This document shows, in pieces, positions 26,213-36,185 of a stretch of DNA of 64,000 nucleotides (position 1 is its first letter; the number at the start of each line of letters is the position of its first letter). The translations under genes were made by a program, and so were the position numbers. The notes under the pieces are model-generated. The model was not told the DNA's origin, ran no database searches, and saw nothing but the letters and a program-made list of their open reading frames with translations. The DNA is taken from assembly GCA_007280515.1 (NCBI GenBank), contig QYPL01000004.1:1-64000 (forward strand), in the 5' to 3' direction. Source of the stretch: Sediminibacterium sp. (GTDB lineage Bacteria > Bacteroidota > Bacteroidia > Chitinophagales > Chitinophagaceae).

Positions 26213-27667
26213 ATGGAAAAGTTTATTTCAGTTTTTGACATGTTTAAAATATCGGTAGGGCCTTCAAGTTCTCATACCCTTGGCCCTTGGCTTGCCGCCA
26301 AAAATTGCGTTCAAAAAGTCGATAGTCTTTTTGGCCTAGGTAAACTAAAATCGGTACAAGTTTTATTGTATGGTTCATTAGCCAAAACAGGTAAAGGACA
26401 TGGAACTGCTATGGCCGTGATGATGGGACTGATGGGAGAGGATCCCATAACAACCAATACCGATTTAATTGATGCCACTATTGCAGATATAAAAATTAAT
26501 AAAATAATTATTGTAAATAAAAGGGTAAATATTGCATTTGATTTTGAAAAAGATTTACAATTTTTAAAAGACCAATTACTGCCGCATCATCCTAATGGTT
26601 TACAATTTATTATTACCATTGGGGCTGAAAAATTTACCTATACTTATTATTCTATTGGGGGAGGTTTTGTTGAAGAGCAAATAGAGAAAGACAATCAAAT
26701 TACTTTTCAAGCAACTTCTCAAAATAATAATTCTAAGGAGGTAGAAGTGCCTTTTGATTTTAAAAATACTGATGAATTATTGCATTGGTGTATTAAAACA
26801 GGACTACCTATTTGTGAAATTGTCAAAGAAAATGAAAAGACCATTAGAGAAGAAATTCAAGTGGCACCTGCCTTAGATCATATATGGGAGATTATGTTAA
26901 CCTGCATTTATAAAGGATGCCATACAGAAGGGGAACTGCCAGGAGGTTTGTTTGTGCAAAGAAGGGCCTTTGCCTTAAATAAAAAATTATTAAATGGTGC
27001 TAACTATAATAATGTAAATGAATGGATGGCCGCTATTAAAAATACTGGCCAAAGTTTTTCTAATATCTTAGACTGGGTGAGTTGTTTTGCTTTAGCCGTA
27101 AATGAACAGAATGCCTCTTTTGGAAGAGTAGTAACAGCTCCCACCAATGGTGCTGCTGGAGTAGTGCCTGCTGTATTATTATATGCTTTATTATTTTCAG
27201 AAAAGAAAAATGCTGAAACGGTTTCTAATTTTCTACTCACTGCTAGTGCTATTGGAATTTTATTTAAAAATGGGGCTACTATTTCTGCAGCAATGGGAGG
27301 ATGTCAAGCGGAGATAGGTGTTTCTTCAGCCATGGCCGCCGCAGCACTCACTGAATTATTAGGAGGGAATCAAAAGCAAACCATGATGGCTGCGGAAATT
27401 GCGATGGAACATCATTTAGGATTAACCTGTGATCCGGTAGGAGGCTTGGTGCAAATTCCTTGCATTGAAAGAAATACAATGGGGGCTATTAAAGCCATTA
27501 CGGCTGCACAATTAGCATTACAAAGTACACCCGACTTAGCCTTGGTAAGTTTGGATAAAGTTATAAAAACAATGTGGAACACGGCACTTGACATGAGTGT
27601 TAAATATAAAGAAACTGCTGAAGGCGGTTTGGCCATTCAAATTCCAATTGGACTAGCAGAATGTTAA
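26213..27667 (+). CDS. sdaA: L-serine dehydratase, one-chain iron-sulfur type
   Basis: A 484-residue enzyme that deaminates L-serine to pyruvate with a [4Fe-4S] cluster. The beta domain comes first ([20 protein letters not shown]), then the alpha domain with [34 protein letters not shown] and [16 protein letters not shown], which hold the cluster cysteines. This fused order is that of E. coli SdaA/SdaB. The ATG at 26213 is preferred because the alternative TTG at 26201 lies in the -7 box. It converges on mqnE with an 8-base gap and no visible terminator. Confidence 0.95.
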   Translation: MEKFISVFDMFKISVGPSSSHTLGPWLAAKNCVQKVDSLFGLGKLKSVQVLLYGSLAKTGKGHGTAMAVMMGLMGEDPITTNTDLIDATIADIKINKIIIVNKRVNIAFDFEKDLQFLKDQLLPHHPNGLQFIITIGAEKFTYTYYSIGGGFVEEQIEKDNQITFQATSQNNNSKEVEVPFDFKNTDELLHWCIKTGLPICEIVKENEKTIREEIQVAPALDHIWEIMLTCIYKGCHTEGELPGGLFVQRRAFALNKKLLNGANYNNVNEWMAAIKNTGQSFSNILDWVSCFALAVNEQNASFGRVVTAPTNGAAGVVPAVLLYALLFSEKKNAETVSNFLLTASAIGILFKNGATISAAMGGCQAEIGVSSAMAAAALTELLGGNQKQTMMAAEIAMEHHLGLTCDPVGGLVQIPCIERNTMGAIKAITAAQLALQSTPDLALVSLDKVIKTMWNTALDMSVKYKETAEGGLAIQIPIGLAEC

Positions 27668-27675
27668 GCAATTAA

Positions 27676-28830
27676 CTATTCCATCTCCACTAAAGAATAA
27701 TCTTGTATCACATTGTAAAGTGTGCCTCTTTCTACTGGCTTACGATGGGCTTGCTTAATTAAGCGCACCAATTCTTCTGTAGTCATAACAGGGGTTTGTT
27801 CTTCACTACCAGCCATGGAATAAATTTTAGTAGTATCGTCAATGGTGCCATCGATATCATTTACACCATAGCTTAAACTAAGCTGTGCTATTTCACGACC
27901 TAGCATTGGCCAGTAGGCTTTCACATGCGGGAAATTATCTAAGTACAAACGAGATATCGCATACATTTTTAAATCATTGGCCATGGTGGACTCTGGAACA
28001 TCATGCATGTCATTGTCCTTATTTCTAAATTTCAAAGGAATAAAAGTATTGAAGCCCTTGGTTTCATCTTGCAGTTGTCTTAGCCTTTCCATATGGTCAA
28101 TGCGGTGTTCAGCTTTTTCAATATGACCATACAATAAAGTAGCATTACTATGCATACCTAAATTATGCGCTGTTCTATGAATATGCAACCACTCATCACC
28201 GGTAGCTTTGTCGGCACAAATAATATTTCTAATATCTGGATGAAAAATTTCAGCGCCTCCACCTGGTAAAGAATCGAGTCCTGCTTCGTGTGCTCGTTTC
28301 ATGCCTTCTTCGGTACTTAGATTTGCTTTTCGGAACATGTAATCTAATTCAACAGGGGTAAAGCCTTTAATATGTAATTCGGGACGATGTGCTTTAATGG
28401 CTTTTAATAATGTAATGAAAAATTCTAAAGTTAATTTAGGATGCACGCCACCTACAATATGCACTTCAGTGACTGGTTTGCCATCATATGATTTTACAAT
28501 GTCCATCATTTGATCGATGGTTAGTTCCCAACCTTCTTCTTTATGCGCGTATAATTTTGAGTAAGAACAAAATTTACAAGAGAAAACGCAAACATTGGTA
28601 GGTTCAATATGAAAGTTCTTATTAAAGTAAGTAGTATCGCCGTGTAAAGATTCTCTTTTCCAATTCGCTAAAGCGCCAACATAAGGAAGTGATGCTTTTT
28701 CAAATAAATAAACGCCTTCCTCAAAACTAATGCGTTCGTTATGAATAACTTTGTTTCCTATTTTTTGTAAGAGATTGTCTTTTTCTGAAGCAATAATGAT
28801 TTCGATATTAGCTGTACCCATAGTCCACAT
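27676..28830 (-). CDS. mqnE: Aminodeoxyfutalosine synthase
   Basis: A 384-residue radical SAM enzyme of the futalosine route to menaquinone. The cluster motif is C81-x3-C85-x2-C88 (CVFSCKFCSY). VHIVGGVHPKL, LPGGGAEIF, SNATLLYGHIEKAEHRIDH and QDETKGFNTFIPLKF are those of MqnE rather than MqnC or CofH. It adds a SAM-derived radical to the chorismate-derived enol ether and forms aminofutalosine. Other mqn genes are not in the window. The start could be ATG 28830 or the fourth codon, ATG 28821. A TAGCTTTG -7 box lies at 28848-28841. Confidence 0.92.
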   Translation of the reverse strand: MWTMGTANIEIIIASEKDNLLQKIGNKVIHNERISFEEGVYLFEKASLPYVGALANWKRESLHGDTTYFNKNFHIEPTNVCVFSCKFCSYSKLYAHKEEGWELTIDQMMDIVKSYDGKPVTEVHIVGGVHPKLTLEFFITLLKAIKAHRPELHIKGFTPVELDYMFRKANLSTEEGMKRAHEAGLDSLPGGGAEIFHPDIRNIICADKATGDEWLHIHRTAHNLGMHSNATLLYGHIEKAEHRIDHMERLRQLQDETKGFNTFIPLKFRNKDNDMHDVPESTMANDLKMYAISRLYLDNFPHVKAYWPMLGREIAQLSLSYGVNDIDGTIDDTTKIYSMAGSEEQTPVMTTEELVRLIKQAHRKPVERGTLYNVIQDYSLVEME

Positions 28831-28840
28831 ATTTAGAATG

Positions 28841-28848
28841 CAAAGCTA
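28841..28848 (-). promoter_or_regulatory. -7 box for mqnE
   Basis: On the minus strand TAGCTTTG, a full match to TAnnTTTG, ends ten bases before the ATG at 28830. Confidence 0.4.
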
Positions 28849-28909
28849 CCAATTATCTGAATAATTATGCTGTTAAAATGAACTAATAAAACTCATATTA
28901 TTTTTATCC

Positions 28910-30172
28910 TTAACCTATTAAAATACCTGCAATGCTTGCAGATAAATAGGAGGCAAGGGTTCCACAAAGCAGTGCTTTCAAACCTAGTTCGGCTAAGTCC
29001 TTGCGTCGGTTAGGAGCTAGTTCACTAATACCGCCAATAAGCATGCCCACACTACTAAAATTGGCAAAGCCACAAATAGCGATACTTACAATGAGTAAAC
29101 CTTTTTCGGTAATTATGGGTACTACTTTGCTCGTTAAACTTTTAAAAGCCACAAATTCATTGATGGTTAATTTTTGTCCAAGTAAGGTGGCTGCATTTTG
29201 AATATCGGCAGAAGGAATACCCATGGCCCAGGCCATTGGATAAAATAATTTACCAAATAAAAAGTTTAAGCTTAAGTGTAAGTTCGGATTAAATAAATGT
29301 CCAATGGAAAGCATACACCAGTCAATCATTGCAATTAAAGCAATAAAACCAATTAACATGGCAATGACATTCATGGCTAATTTAAAACCATCACCCGCGC
29401 CATGTGTAATAGCATCAATTGTATTGCTGTATTGACTTTTTACTTGCAGTGTAACCTTTCCCATGGTTTGAGAAACTTCTGTTTCAGGAAAAACAATTTT
29501 AGCTATTACTAAGGCACCAGGGGCTGCCATTAAACTTGCTGTAATTAATTTAGGGGCTAAGTCCATACCGGCTTGTGCACCCATATTTGCATACACTATT
29601 AATATACCACCTGCAATACAAGCCAAGCTTCCGCTCATACTGGCAAGTATTTCACTTTTAGTCATGGTGGGTAAATAAGGACGAATCATAATTTGCGCTT
29701 CTACCTGTCCTACAAAGGCGCTGGCCACATTGCTTAATGCTTCCGCACCACTTACACGCATAATAAAATTCATAGCCTTGGCAACCACGGCTACAATTCT
29801 TTGCATAATACCAAAATGATAAAATAAGGCAACCAGTACACATACTAATATAATAGTAGCTGTTACATTAAAAGCAAATACAAAACCACCGTTGGCAAAA
29901 TCGGCCACACCGGTTGGGGTAGTTGCTGCCACACCACTATACACGAATGCCGCACCTGCGCGCGCAAACTGTTCAATTTTTCCCATGCCTCTACCTAATA
30001 ACTGGAAAAAGCTGGTGACTGCTGGAATTTTCAAAATAAGAAAGCCAATGGTTAATTGAAGTAATAAGCCACTTCCCACCAATCGGTAATTAATATTCTT
30101 CTTATTATTAGAGAATAGAAATGCAATCATTAAAATGATTACGATACCAATAAGGCCTTGAAATCTTTCCAT
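28910..30172 (-). CDS. NupC/CNT family nucleoside transporter
   Basis: A 420-residue concentrative nucleoside transporter. The N-terminal Nucleos_tra2_N segment, the gate domain and the C-terminal core are visible as a series of hydrophobic helices, with GQVEAQIMIRPYLPTMTKSEI and CGFANFSSVGMLIGG as the most characteristic stretches. It should import nucleosides with Na+ or H+; which ion is not clear. It lies downstream of trxA on the same strand, but a hairpin terminator at 30198-30229 separates them. Confidence 0.92.
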   Translation of the reverse strand: MERFQGLIGIVIILMIAFLFSNNKKNINYRLVGSGLLLQLTIGFLILKIPAVTSFFQLLGRGMGKIEQFARAGAAFVYSGVAATTPTGVADFANGGFVFAFNVTATIILVCVLVALFYHFGIMQRIVAVVAKAMNFIMRVSGAEALSNVASAFVGQVEAQIMIRPYLPTMTKSEILASMSGSLACIAGGILIVYANMGAQAGMDLAPKLITASLMAAPGALVIAKIVFPETEVSQTMGKVTLQVKSQYSNTIDAITHGAGDGFKLAMNVIAMLIGFIALIAMIDWCMLSIGHLFNPNLHLSLNFLFGKLFYPMAWAMGIPSADIQNAATLLGQKLTINEFVAFKSLTSKVVPIITEKGLLIVSIAICGFANFSSVGMLIGGISELAPNRRKDLAELGLKALLCGTLASYLSASIAGILIG

Positions 30173-30197
30173 AGTTATTCCTTTAAGATAGGAAGGT

Positions 30198-30229
30198 AAA
30201 AAAAAATAGGCAAACTAGGCCTATTTTTT
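30198..30229 (-). terminator. Intrinsic terminator after trxA
   Basis: A perfect 11-bp stem (30201-30211 with 30219-30229) around a 7-base loop is followed, on the minus strand, by a T-run complementary to the A-run that begins at 30198. It is about 25 bases past the trxA stop codon. Confidence 0.85.
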
Positions 30230-30253
30230 AATATCGATCTATGTTCAGTTCAA

Positions 30254-30571
30254 CTACAAATGTGATTGTATTTTCTTGTCTAATACCGACTTAGGTACTG
30301 CACCAATTTGCTTGTCTACTACTTGACCACCTTTAACGAATAAGATAGCTGGTATAGAAGTAATACCAAAGTTCATGCTTAATGTAGGATTCACATCCAC
30401 ATTTACTTTTCCTATGTTTACTTTACCTGCATATTCTGTAGCTAATTCTTCAATAACTGGCCCAATGGCTCTGCAAGGGCCACACCATTCTGCCCAAAAA
30501 TCAATGACTGTTAATTTATCGCTTTCCATAACGGTGGTCTGAAAATTAGCGTCTGTAAATTCTAAACTCAT
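30254..30571 (-). CDS. trxA: Thioredoxin
   Basis: A 105-residue cytosolic thioredoxin with the redox motif WAEWC30GPC33 and the cis-proline segment ITSIPAILF. It reduces protein disulfides and is itself reduced by thioredoxin reductase, encoded at 48949-49884. The gene lies downstream of dnaE with 244 bases between them, which contain repeats and a possible structured RNA. Confidence 0.97.
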   Translation of the reverse strand: MSLEFTDANFQTTVMESDKLTVIDFWAEWCGPCRAIGPVIEELATEYAGKVNIGKVNVDVNPTLSMNFGITSIPAILFVKGGQVVDKQIGAVPKSVLDKKIQSHL

Positions 30572-30587
30572 ATTTATATTTTTATTT

Positions 30588-30637
30588 TGTTAGGTTTCTG
30601 ATTATTTCTAATTGTTAGGTTTCTATTTATTTCTATT
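30588..30637. repeat. 25-bp tandem duplication upstream of trxA
   Basis: Two adjacent 25-base units share TGTTAGGTTTCT and ATTTCTA with a few differences between them. The second copy ends at 30637. The array lies 17 bases upstream of the trxA start codon. Confidence 0.7.
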
Positions 30638-30694
30638 TAAGTCAACTCTTATACTTTAATTCGTTTAACTCTTCTTATTCTTCTATGTTCAAAA

Positions 30695-30807
30695 TTAGTT
30701 CCAAACTTCAATAACTGCCTATTTGACTTTTCCACTTTATCTGCTAGCCATTGGGGACAAATTATATGGCAGAGAATCGGACTAGCTGTCGCAGTATTAG
30801 GAACTAA
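30695..30807. other. Segment bounded by inverted repeats between dnaE and trxA
   Basis: TTAGTTCC (30695-30702) and GGAACTAA (30800-30807) are perfectly complementary. Inside, GCTAG (30743-30747) pairs with CTAGC (30782-30786), and CCAT (30748-30751) with ATGG (30766-30769). No gene covers this stretch. It may be the folded leader of trxA or a small RNA; I do not recognise it as tmRNA, SRP RNA or RNase P. Confidence 0.3.
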
Positions 30808-30815
30808 CTGACTAA

Positions 30816-33800
30816 CTAAGTAACCAAATTCACTTGCACATTCAATGCAGGGTTGCTGTCCAAGAACTGAACAAGGTCGTCGTTCATAAGAAAGCCCTTT
30901 TCAATAGTGAGTAAACTAGCCACTAGTTGATCCTTGGGTTCGACAAAGCTTATCTTGAAAGAAGACTTACCTGGGTTCTGTTTTAAGTTTTTTTCAAAGA
31001 ATTGAATCATTTCTTTGTTTAAATGACTAGGGTGGAGGCTAATTTCAATGGACCTAGTTTGTACTTGTTTTACTGTCTCCAATAATGACATAGTAACTAT
31101 TTTAAATTCAAACTGATTCGATTGGTTGTACCTCGTTCTAAAAGAACCATTGATAAATATTTTTTGCCCTACTTCTAAATAGTTTTGAAATTTCACATAG
31201 TCTTCGCTCCATAATAAAAAATCGGTTTTGCCAGCGAAGTCTTCTATGACAAAGGATCCAAAGTTCTTACCGGTTTTAGTAACACGGTGTTGTACATCGG
31301 TAATTAAGCCGGCTAATTTAAAGGCGCGTCCTAAATTATTAGGATATAAAGCAAGATTGTCTTTTACTTCATTAAAAGCATTAATAGGCGTGAACTGGTA
31401 ATGACGCATTTCAAAACCATAATGGTCAAGCGGGTGGCCACTCATAAACATACCCGTAATATCTTTCTCGTGTTCTAGTTTTTCAGTTAAAGTCCACTCT
31501 TCACAAGCAGGTATTTTAGGCATGGGCACTTGCATAGCAGAAGGAAGGTCGCCAAATAAAGTATTGGTAGTGCCTGCTGTCATAGACTGAAGTGCCTGCG
31601 CATAGCCAATTAATTTTTCAAGACCTGAAATTCTATCTCCATCGGCAATGGTAAAATATTGTGCACGGTGGTATTCAGGGAAACAATCAAATGTTCCAGA
31701 GTAAGCTAAACTTTCCAACGATTTTTTATTCACAGCACGAGACAATACTCTTTTCATAAAGTCCACCATATCTTCAAAATGTCCAGCCTTTGTTCTTTCA
31801 GTAATAATAGCTTCAATGGCTGCATCGCCCACACCTTTTAAACCACCTAAGCCAAATCTAATTTCTCCTTTTTTATTCACTGAAAAACCTTTCAAAGATT
31901 CATTTACATCAGGCCCTAGTACTTTTATCTCCATTCTTTTACACTCTTCCATGAAAAAAGTAATCTTATCAATACTACCGGCATGGTTCAAAACAGCCGA
32001 CATATATTCTCCAGGGTAATGTGCTTTTAAATGTGCAGTTTGATAAGCCAAGTAAGCATAACAAGTTGAATGCGATTTATTAAAGGCATAATGTGCAAAG
32101 GCTTCCCAGTCTGTCCACACTTTTTCTAATACATTTTCAGGATGACCATTTTTCACAGCGCCCGACACAAACTGTGCTTTCATTTTATCCAATACCGATT
32201 TTTGTTTTTTACCCATGGCCTTTCTAAGAACATCGGCATCGCCCTTGGTAAAACCTGCAATTTTTTGACTCAGTAACATTACCTGTTCTTGATACACTGT
32301 AATACCATAAGTATCGGAAAGAATTTCTTCCATCACGGGTAAGTCATACTTAATTAATTCACGGCCATGTTTACGTTCAATGAAATTAGGTATGTAAGCC
32401 ATTGGACCTGGACGGTACAAGGCGTTCATGGCAATTAAATCGGCAAACTTATCGGGTTTTAAATCGCGTAAATGTTTTTGCATGCCCACACTTTCAAATT
32501 GGAAAGTGGCATTGGTTTCACCGCGTTGGTATAAATTAAAAGTTTTAGCGTCGTCCAGTGGTATTAAATCTAAATCAATGGTAATACCATGGTTTTGTTT
32601 AATTAATTCAAGTGCCGTTTTTAAAATAGACAATGTTTTTAATCCCAAGAAGTCCATCTTAAGTACACCGGCTTCTTCAATAACGCTTCCTTCAATTTGT
32701 GTTACCCATAAAGTAGAATCCTTGGCAGTAGCCACCGGCATAATTTCAGTTAAATCGCTAGGGGCGATAATGATACCGGCTGCGTGTATACCTGTATTTC
32801 TAATGGAACCTTCTAAACGCTCTGCTTCATGTAAAACAGCGGCACGTAAATCGTTGCCTTTATATATTTCGCGTAATTTTTTTACATTGTCAATATCTTC
32901 TGGTTGATAGCCTTCTCTTTCTGCCAAAGATTTTTCACCTTCTTTCACAGTTAAGGGTGCATGTAAACATCGGTTTAGTTCTGTACCTGGTTTATCGGGA
33001 ACTAGTTTTGCAAGTAAATTAGATTCAGATAAAGGCAGGTCCATTACACGGGCAACATCCTTGATACTACTTTTAGCAGCCATGGTACCATAGGTAACAA
33101 TTTGTGCTACTTGTTCTTTACCATATTTATCTACTACATAGTCAATTACTTTTTGACGGCCCTCGTCGTCAAAGTCCGTATCAATATCGGGCATGCTCTT
33201 ACGATCGGGATTTAAGAAACGCTCAAATAGTAATTGATATTTAATAGGATCAATATTCGTAATGCCAATACAATAAGCCACTACAGAGCCTGCAGCAGAA
33301 CCTCTACCAGGCCCTACAAACACACCCATATTCCTTCCAGCTTGTATAAAATCACTTACAATTAAAAAGTATCCCGCAAAACCCATGGTGCGAATAGTGA
33401 ATAATTCAAAATCGATACGCTCTTGTAATTCAGTGGTTATTTCAGGATATCTTTTATGTGCACCTTCCCAAGTAATATGTTTTAATAATTCCCACTGGTT
33501 CATATTGGCTTCCTTATGAATTTGGAACTCCTTTGGAATAGGGAAGGCGGGAAGTAAAATATCTTTTTTTAAATTCAGTACATCTACTTTATCTACAATG
33601 GCATTGGTATTGTCAATAGATTCAGGAATGTCGCTGAATAGTGTAGTCATTTCTTCTTGTGTCTTAAAATAAAATTCGTTATTCGGAAATTTAAAACGCC
33701 TGTTTTTAATTTGTAGTTCATCGTTTACAAAATCGTCGAAACCCGGAGTAGCTTGTTTCTCTCCGGTATTAATACATAATAAAATATCGTGGGCGTTCGC

Positions 33801-34493
33801 GTCGTCTTCATTAATATAGTGACTATCGTTGGTGGCAATAACAGGCACTTTAAATTTCTTTGCAAATTTTAAAAGCTGTGCATTAATGATTTCTTGTTCC
33901 GGTATTTTATGTCTTTGAATTTCTATATAATAATCTTCTCCGAAAATATCTAACCACCATTTAAATTCTTTTTCTGCAGTGGCTTCATCTTGCTTTAAAA
34001 TAGTTTGTGGCACATAGGCACCAATACAACAAGTAGTGGCAATTAAACCTTCATGGTATTTTAAAATTAATTCTTTATCAATACGAGGGTACTTACTATA
34101 CATGCCTTCAATAAAACCAAGTGAAGTAAGTTTAATTAAGTTTTGATAACCCACTGCGTTTTTAGCAAGTAGTACTTGGTGGAAGCGTTGGTCTTTGGCG
34201 TCCTTGGTAAATTGTTTAGCGTGTCTATCTTTTACTACATAAAACTCGCAACCTACAATAGGCTTCACCACAGGAGCTAGAATATCTTTTCCTTCTATAT
34301 CTTTTCCAATGACCTTTGTTTTTTTCCAAGCCTGACTTACAAACTTAAAGGCCCCAAACATGTTTCCGTGATCGGTAATAGCCAAAGCCGGCATATTATT
34401 GCCCATGGCTTTATTATATAAGCCCTCAATAGAAGCGGCGCCATCTAATAAAGAGTATTGGGTATGAACGTGTAAATGGGAAAAGGTAGGCAT
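30816..34493 (-). CDS. dnaE: DNA polymerase III alpha subunit
   Basis: A 1225-residue replicative polymerase of the DnaE1 type. The N-terminal PHP domain starts with SHLHVHTQYSLLDG, the polymerase domain has PGRGSAAGS and catalytic aspartates in MPDIDTDFDD, followed by the fingers and the helix-hairpin-helix region. An OB-fold near the C-terminus begins around AGLITDVQHRVTKTGK. Length and domain order are normal. It probably heads its own transcript; a near-match -7 box (GATATTTG on the minus strand) is 21 bases before the start. Confidence 0.97.
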   Translation of the reverse strand: MPTFSHLHVHTQYSLLDGAASIEGLYNKAMGNNMPALAITDHGNMFGAFKFVSQAWKKTKVIGKDIEGKDILAPVVKPIVGCEFYVVKDRHAKQFTKDAKDQRFHQVLLAKNAVGYQNLIKLTSLGFIEGMYSKYPRIDKELILKYHEGLIATTCCIGAYVPQTILKQDEATAEKEFKWWLDIFGEDYYIEIQRHKIPEQEIINAQLLKFAKKFKVPVIATNDSHYINEDDANAHDILLCINTGEKQATPGFDDFVNDELQIKNRRFKFPNNEFYFKTQEEMTTLFSDIPESIDNTNAIVDKVDVLNLKKDILLPAFPIPKEFQIHKEANMNQWELLKHITWEGAHKRYPEITTELQERIDFELFTIRTMGFAGYFLIVSDFIQAGRNMGVFVGPGRGSAAGSVVAYCIGITNIDPIKYQLLFERFLNPDRKSMPDIDTDFDDEGRQKVIDYVVDKYGKEQVAQIVTYGTMAAKSSIKDVARVMDLPLSESNLLAKLVPDKPGTELNRCLHAPLTVKEGEKSLAEREGYQPEDIDNVKKLREIYKGNDLRAAVLHEAERLEGSIRNTGIHAAGIIIAPSDLTEIMPVATAKDSTLWVTQIEGSVIEEAGVLKMDFLGLKTLSILKTALELIKQNHGITIDLDLIPLDDAKTFNLYQRGETNATFQFESVGMQKHLRDLKPDKFADLIAMNALYRPGPMAYIPNFIERKHGRELIKYDLPVMEEILSDTYGITVYQEQVMLLSQKIAGFTKGDADVLRKAMGKKQKSVLDKMKAQFVSGAVKNGHPENVLEKVWTDWEAFAHYAFNKSHSTCYAYLAYQTAHLKAHYPGEYMSAVLNHAGSIDKITFFMEECKRMEIKVLGPDVNESLKGFSVNKKGEIRFGLGGLKGVGDAAIEAIITERTKAGHFEDMVDFMKRVLSRAVNKKSLESLAYSGTFDCFPEYHRAQYFTIADGDRISGLEKLIGYAQALQSMTAGTTNTLFGDLPSAMQVPMPKIPACEEWTLTEKLEHEKDITGMFMSGHPLDHYGFEMRHYQFTPINAFNEVKDNLALYPNNLGRAFKLAGLITDVQHRVTKTGKNFGSFVIEDFAGKTDFLLWSEDYVKFQNYLEVGQKIFINGSFRTRYNQSNQFEFKIVTMSLLETVKQVQTRSIEISLHPSHLNKEMIQFFEKNLKQNPGKSSFKISFVEPKDQLVASLLTIEKGFLMNDDLVQFLDSNPALNVQVNLVT

Positions 34494-34622
34494 TCGGATT
34501 TTGGGCTAAGGCTACAAATATCGTTAAAAACCAATGGCATAACGGCCTTAATTTTCCACAAAAAAGGGTTAAAAATGGGGTTATTATTCCTTTTTAGCTT
34601 GACTTAACTTAACTTGCCTTCG

Positions 34623-35372
34623 ATGTTAAAAAACAAGCAATATCTATATATATGTATGGTGCTAGCAGCTAGCAGTTTAGCAAGCTGTAGTTCTCTAAAG
34701 TCTATCTCGTCAAATGTGCAAGCAAAGGCGCAAAAAATAACGGCAAAGAAGCCAAGGCCAGTTGAAATTAATAAAGGAAATACTGCAGGGGGAGAAATTG
34801 AATTTTTAACGAATATATCGGTAACCCCGGGTAAGATTTATATAAAAAATGAATCTGATGGACTTAGTGCAGAACCTGTCACTACCAGTGCTACTAGTTA
34901 TGAAAAAATGCCTTCTAATTTATCGGAGGTAGAAAAATTAAATTGGTTGCAATTAAAGTATTCAATTAAAATGGATATTGCCGTGGAGTCCGTTGTAAAT
35001 ATTCCACTGCTTCAAAAAATAGATGAGTGGTGGGGCACACCTTATAATTTAGGAGGCAGTACCAAAAATGGAGTAGACTGTTCTTATTTTACATTGGATG
35101 TAATGAAGGATATTTATAATGTAAATTTAAAACGTACTGCTGCAGAACAATACGAGCAGAGTGCTAAAATTGAATGGAACGATTTAAAAGAAGGCGACTT
35201 AATTTTCTTTAAAGCCGATGGCAGAAGAAATATTTCACATGTAGGCATTTACTTAGCCAATAATAAATTTGCACACGCATCAACCAGCCAAGGGGTAACT
35301 ATTAGCGACTTATCAGACCCTTACTGGCAAAGAAGATTATATAGTTTAGGCAGGGTAGCTGCGCAGAACTAA
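34623..35372 (+). CDS. NlpC/P60 family lipoprotein peptidase
   Basis: A 249-residue lipoprotein with signal peptide and lipobox SSLASC (lipid cysteine C22). The C-terminal NlpC/P60 domain has the catalytic cysteine C153 in GVDCSYFTLD, the histidine in ISHVGIYLANNKF and a final FAHASTSQGV segment. The domain should cut D-glutamyl-diaminopimelate or related bonds in peptidoglycan stem peptides. Residues 25-115 look like a flexible spacer. The ATG at 34623 is preferred over a TTG nine bases upstream. It converges with msrA. Confidence 0.9.
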   Translation: MLKNKQYLYICMVLAASSLASCSSLKSISSNVQAKAQKITAKKPRPVEINKGNTAGGEIEFLTNISVTPGKIYIKNESDGLSAEPVTTSATSYEKMPSNLSEVEKLNWLQLKYSIKMDIAVESVVNIPLLQKIDEWWGTPYNLGGSTKNGVDCSYFTLDVMKDIYNVNLKRTAAEQYEQSAKIEWNDLKEGDLIFFKADGRRNISHVGIYLANNKFAHASTSQGVTISDLSDPYWQRRLYSLGRVAAQN

Positions 35373-35404
35373 TCACTTGATTAGTTTATCATTTCAAGTA
35401 TCTT

Positions 35405-36052
35405 TTACTCATCATCCTTCTTTAATTTACTAGCAAAAACTTTTTCAAATTTTTCTAACTTTGGCCCAATTACATAACGGCAATAACCTTGACTGCCATT
35501 ATTGTTGTAATAATTTTGATGATAGCTTTCTGCTGAATAAAATTTTGTAAAAGCAGTAATCTCGGTAATAATAGGTTTATCCCAAGCTTTCGCAGCAGTT
35601 AATTCTGCTTTATACTTTTCAGCTACTTCTTTTTGATGTTCGTTGTGAAAAAATATAACGCTACGGTATTGAGGGCCTACATCATTGCCTTGTTGATTCG
35701 GTGTGGTAGGATCATGTGTTTTCCAATACACAGCTAATATATCATCTAAACTAATTTTAGTGGTATCAAAAGCAATTTGACATACTTCGGCATGGCCCGT
35801 ATTTTTATCACAAACTTGTTCGTAAGTAGGATTGTCTACAAAGCCACCGCTATAACCGCTGGTTACTTTTACAACGCCTTCTAATCTTTGATAAATGGCT
35901 TCGGTACACCAGAAGCAGCCCGAGCCTAGGGTAATGGTTTCAGTATGGGTCATATCTATTTTTTTAGTAGTTTTTTGTTTTGCCGGTTGTGCGCAAGCCG
36001 ATAAGCATATTAAGGATAATAATACTAAAAAGGCTTTATTTATTAGTTTCAT
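35405..36052 (-). CDS. msrA: Peptide methionine-S-oxide reductase MsrA, lipoprotein form
   Basis: A 215-residue protein from the ATG at 36052: a short signal peptide with lipobox CLSAC (lipid cysteine C20), then MsrA. The catalytic cysteine is C46 in GSGCFWCTEA, with C49 next to it, followed by SGYSGG, NPTYEQVC and GHAEVCQI. MsrA repairs the S-epimer of oxidised methionine. The export signal places it in the periplasm on a membrane, unlike the cytosolic E. coli form. The frame stays open to 36130, but a start there would bury the lipobox. No MsrB domain is attached. Confidence 0.92.
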   Translation of the reverse strand: MKLINKAFLVLLSLICLSACAQPAKQKTTKKIDMTHTETITLGSGCFWCTEAIYQRLEGVVKVTSGYSGGFVDNPTYEQVCDKNTGHAEVCQIAFDTTKISLDDILAVYWKTHDPTTPNQQGNDVGPQYRSVIFFHNEHQKEVAEKYKAELTAAKAWDKPIITEITAFTKFYSAESYHQNYYNNNGSQGYCRYVIGPKLEKFEKVFASKLKKDDE

Positions 36053-36160
36053 GAGTATGGGCTTGTCTTTTTTGTTAATTGGGATAATAGTTTTCATCCG
36101 GTTGTAAATTATAACAAAATTTGCTTCCATTTGTTCTCATTTAGTTAATGTTTATTTAAC

Positions 36161-36168
36161 TAAATTTG
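36161..36168 (+). promoter_or_regulatory. -7 box for mutS2
   Basis: TAAATTTG matches the consensus and ends 17 bases before the ATG at 36186. Its last base is the first of a TTG (36168) that could otherwise be taken as a start. Confidence 0.45.
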
Positions 36169-36185
36169 TGCACTATTTAGACCCT

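Noticed and set aside
32428-32907. 159-codon frame antisense to dnaE
   Set aside because: It lies wholly within the polymerase domain of dnaE on the other strand and shows no protein family features.
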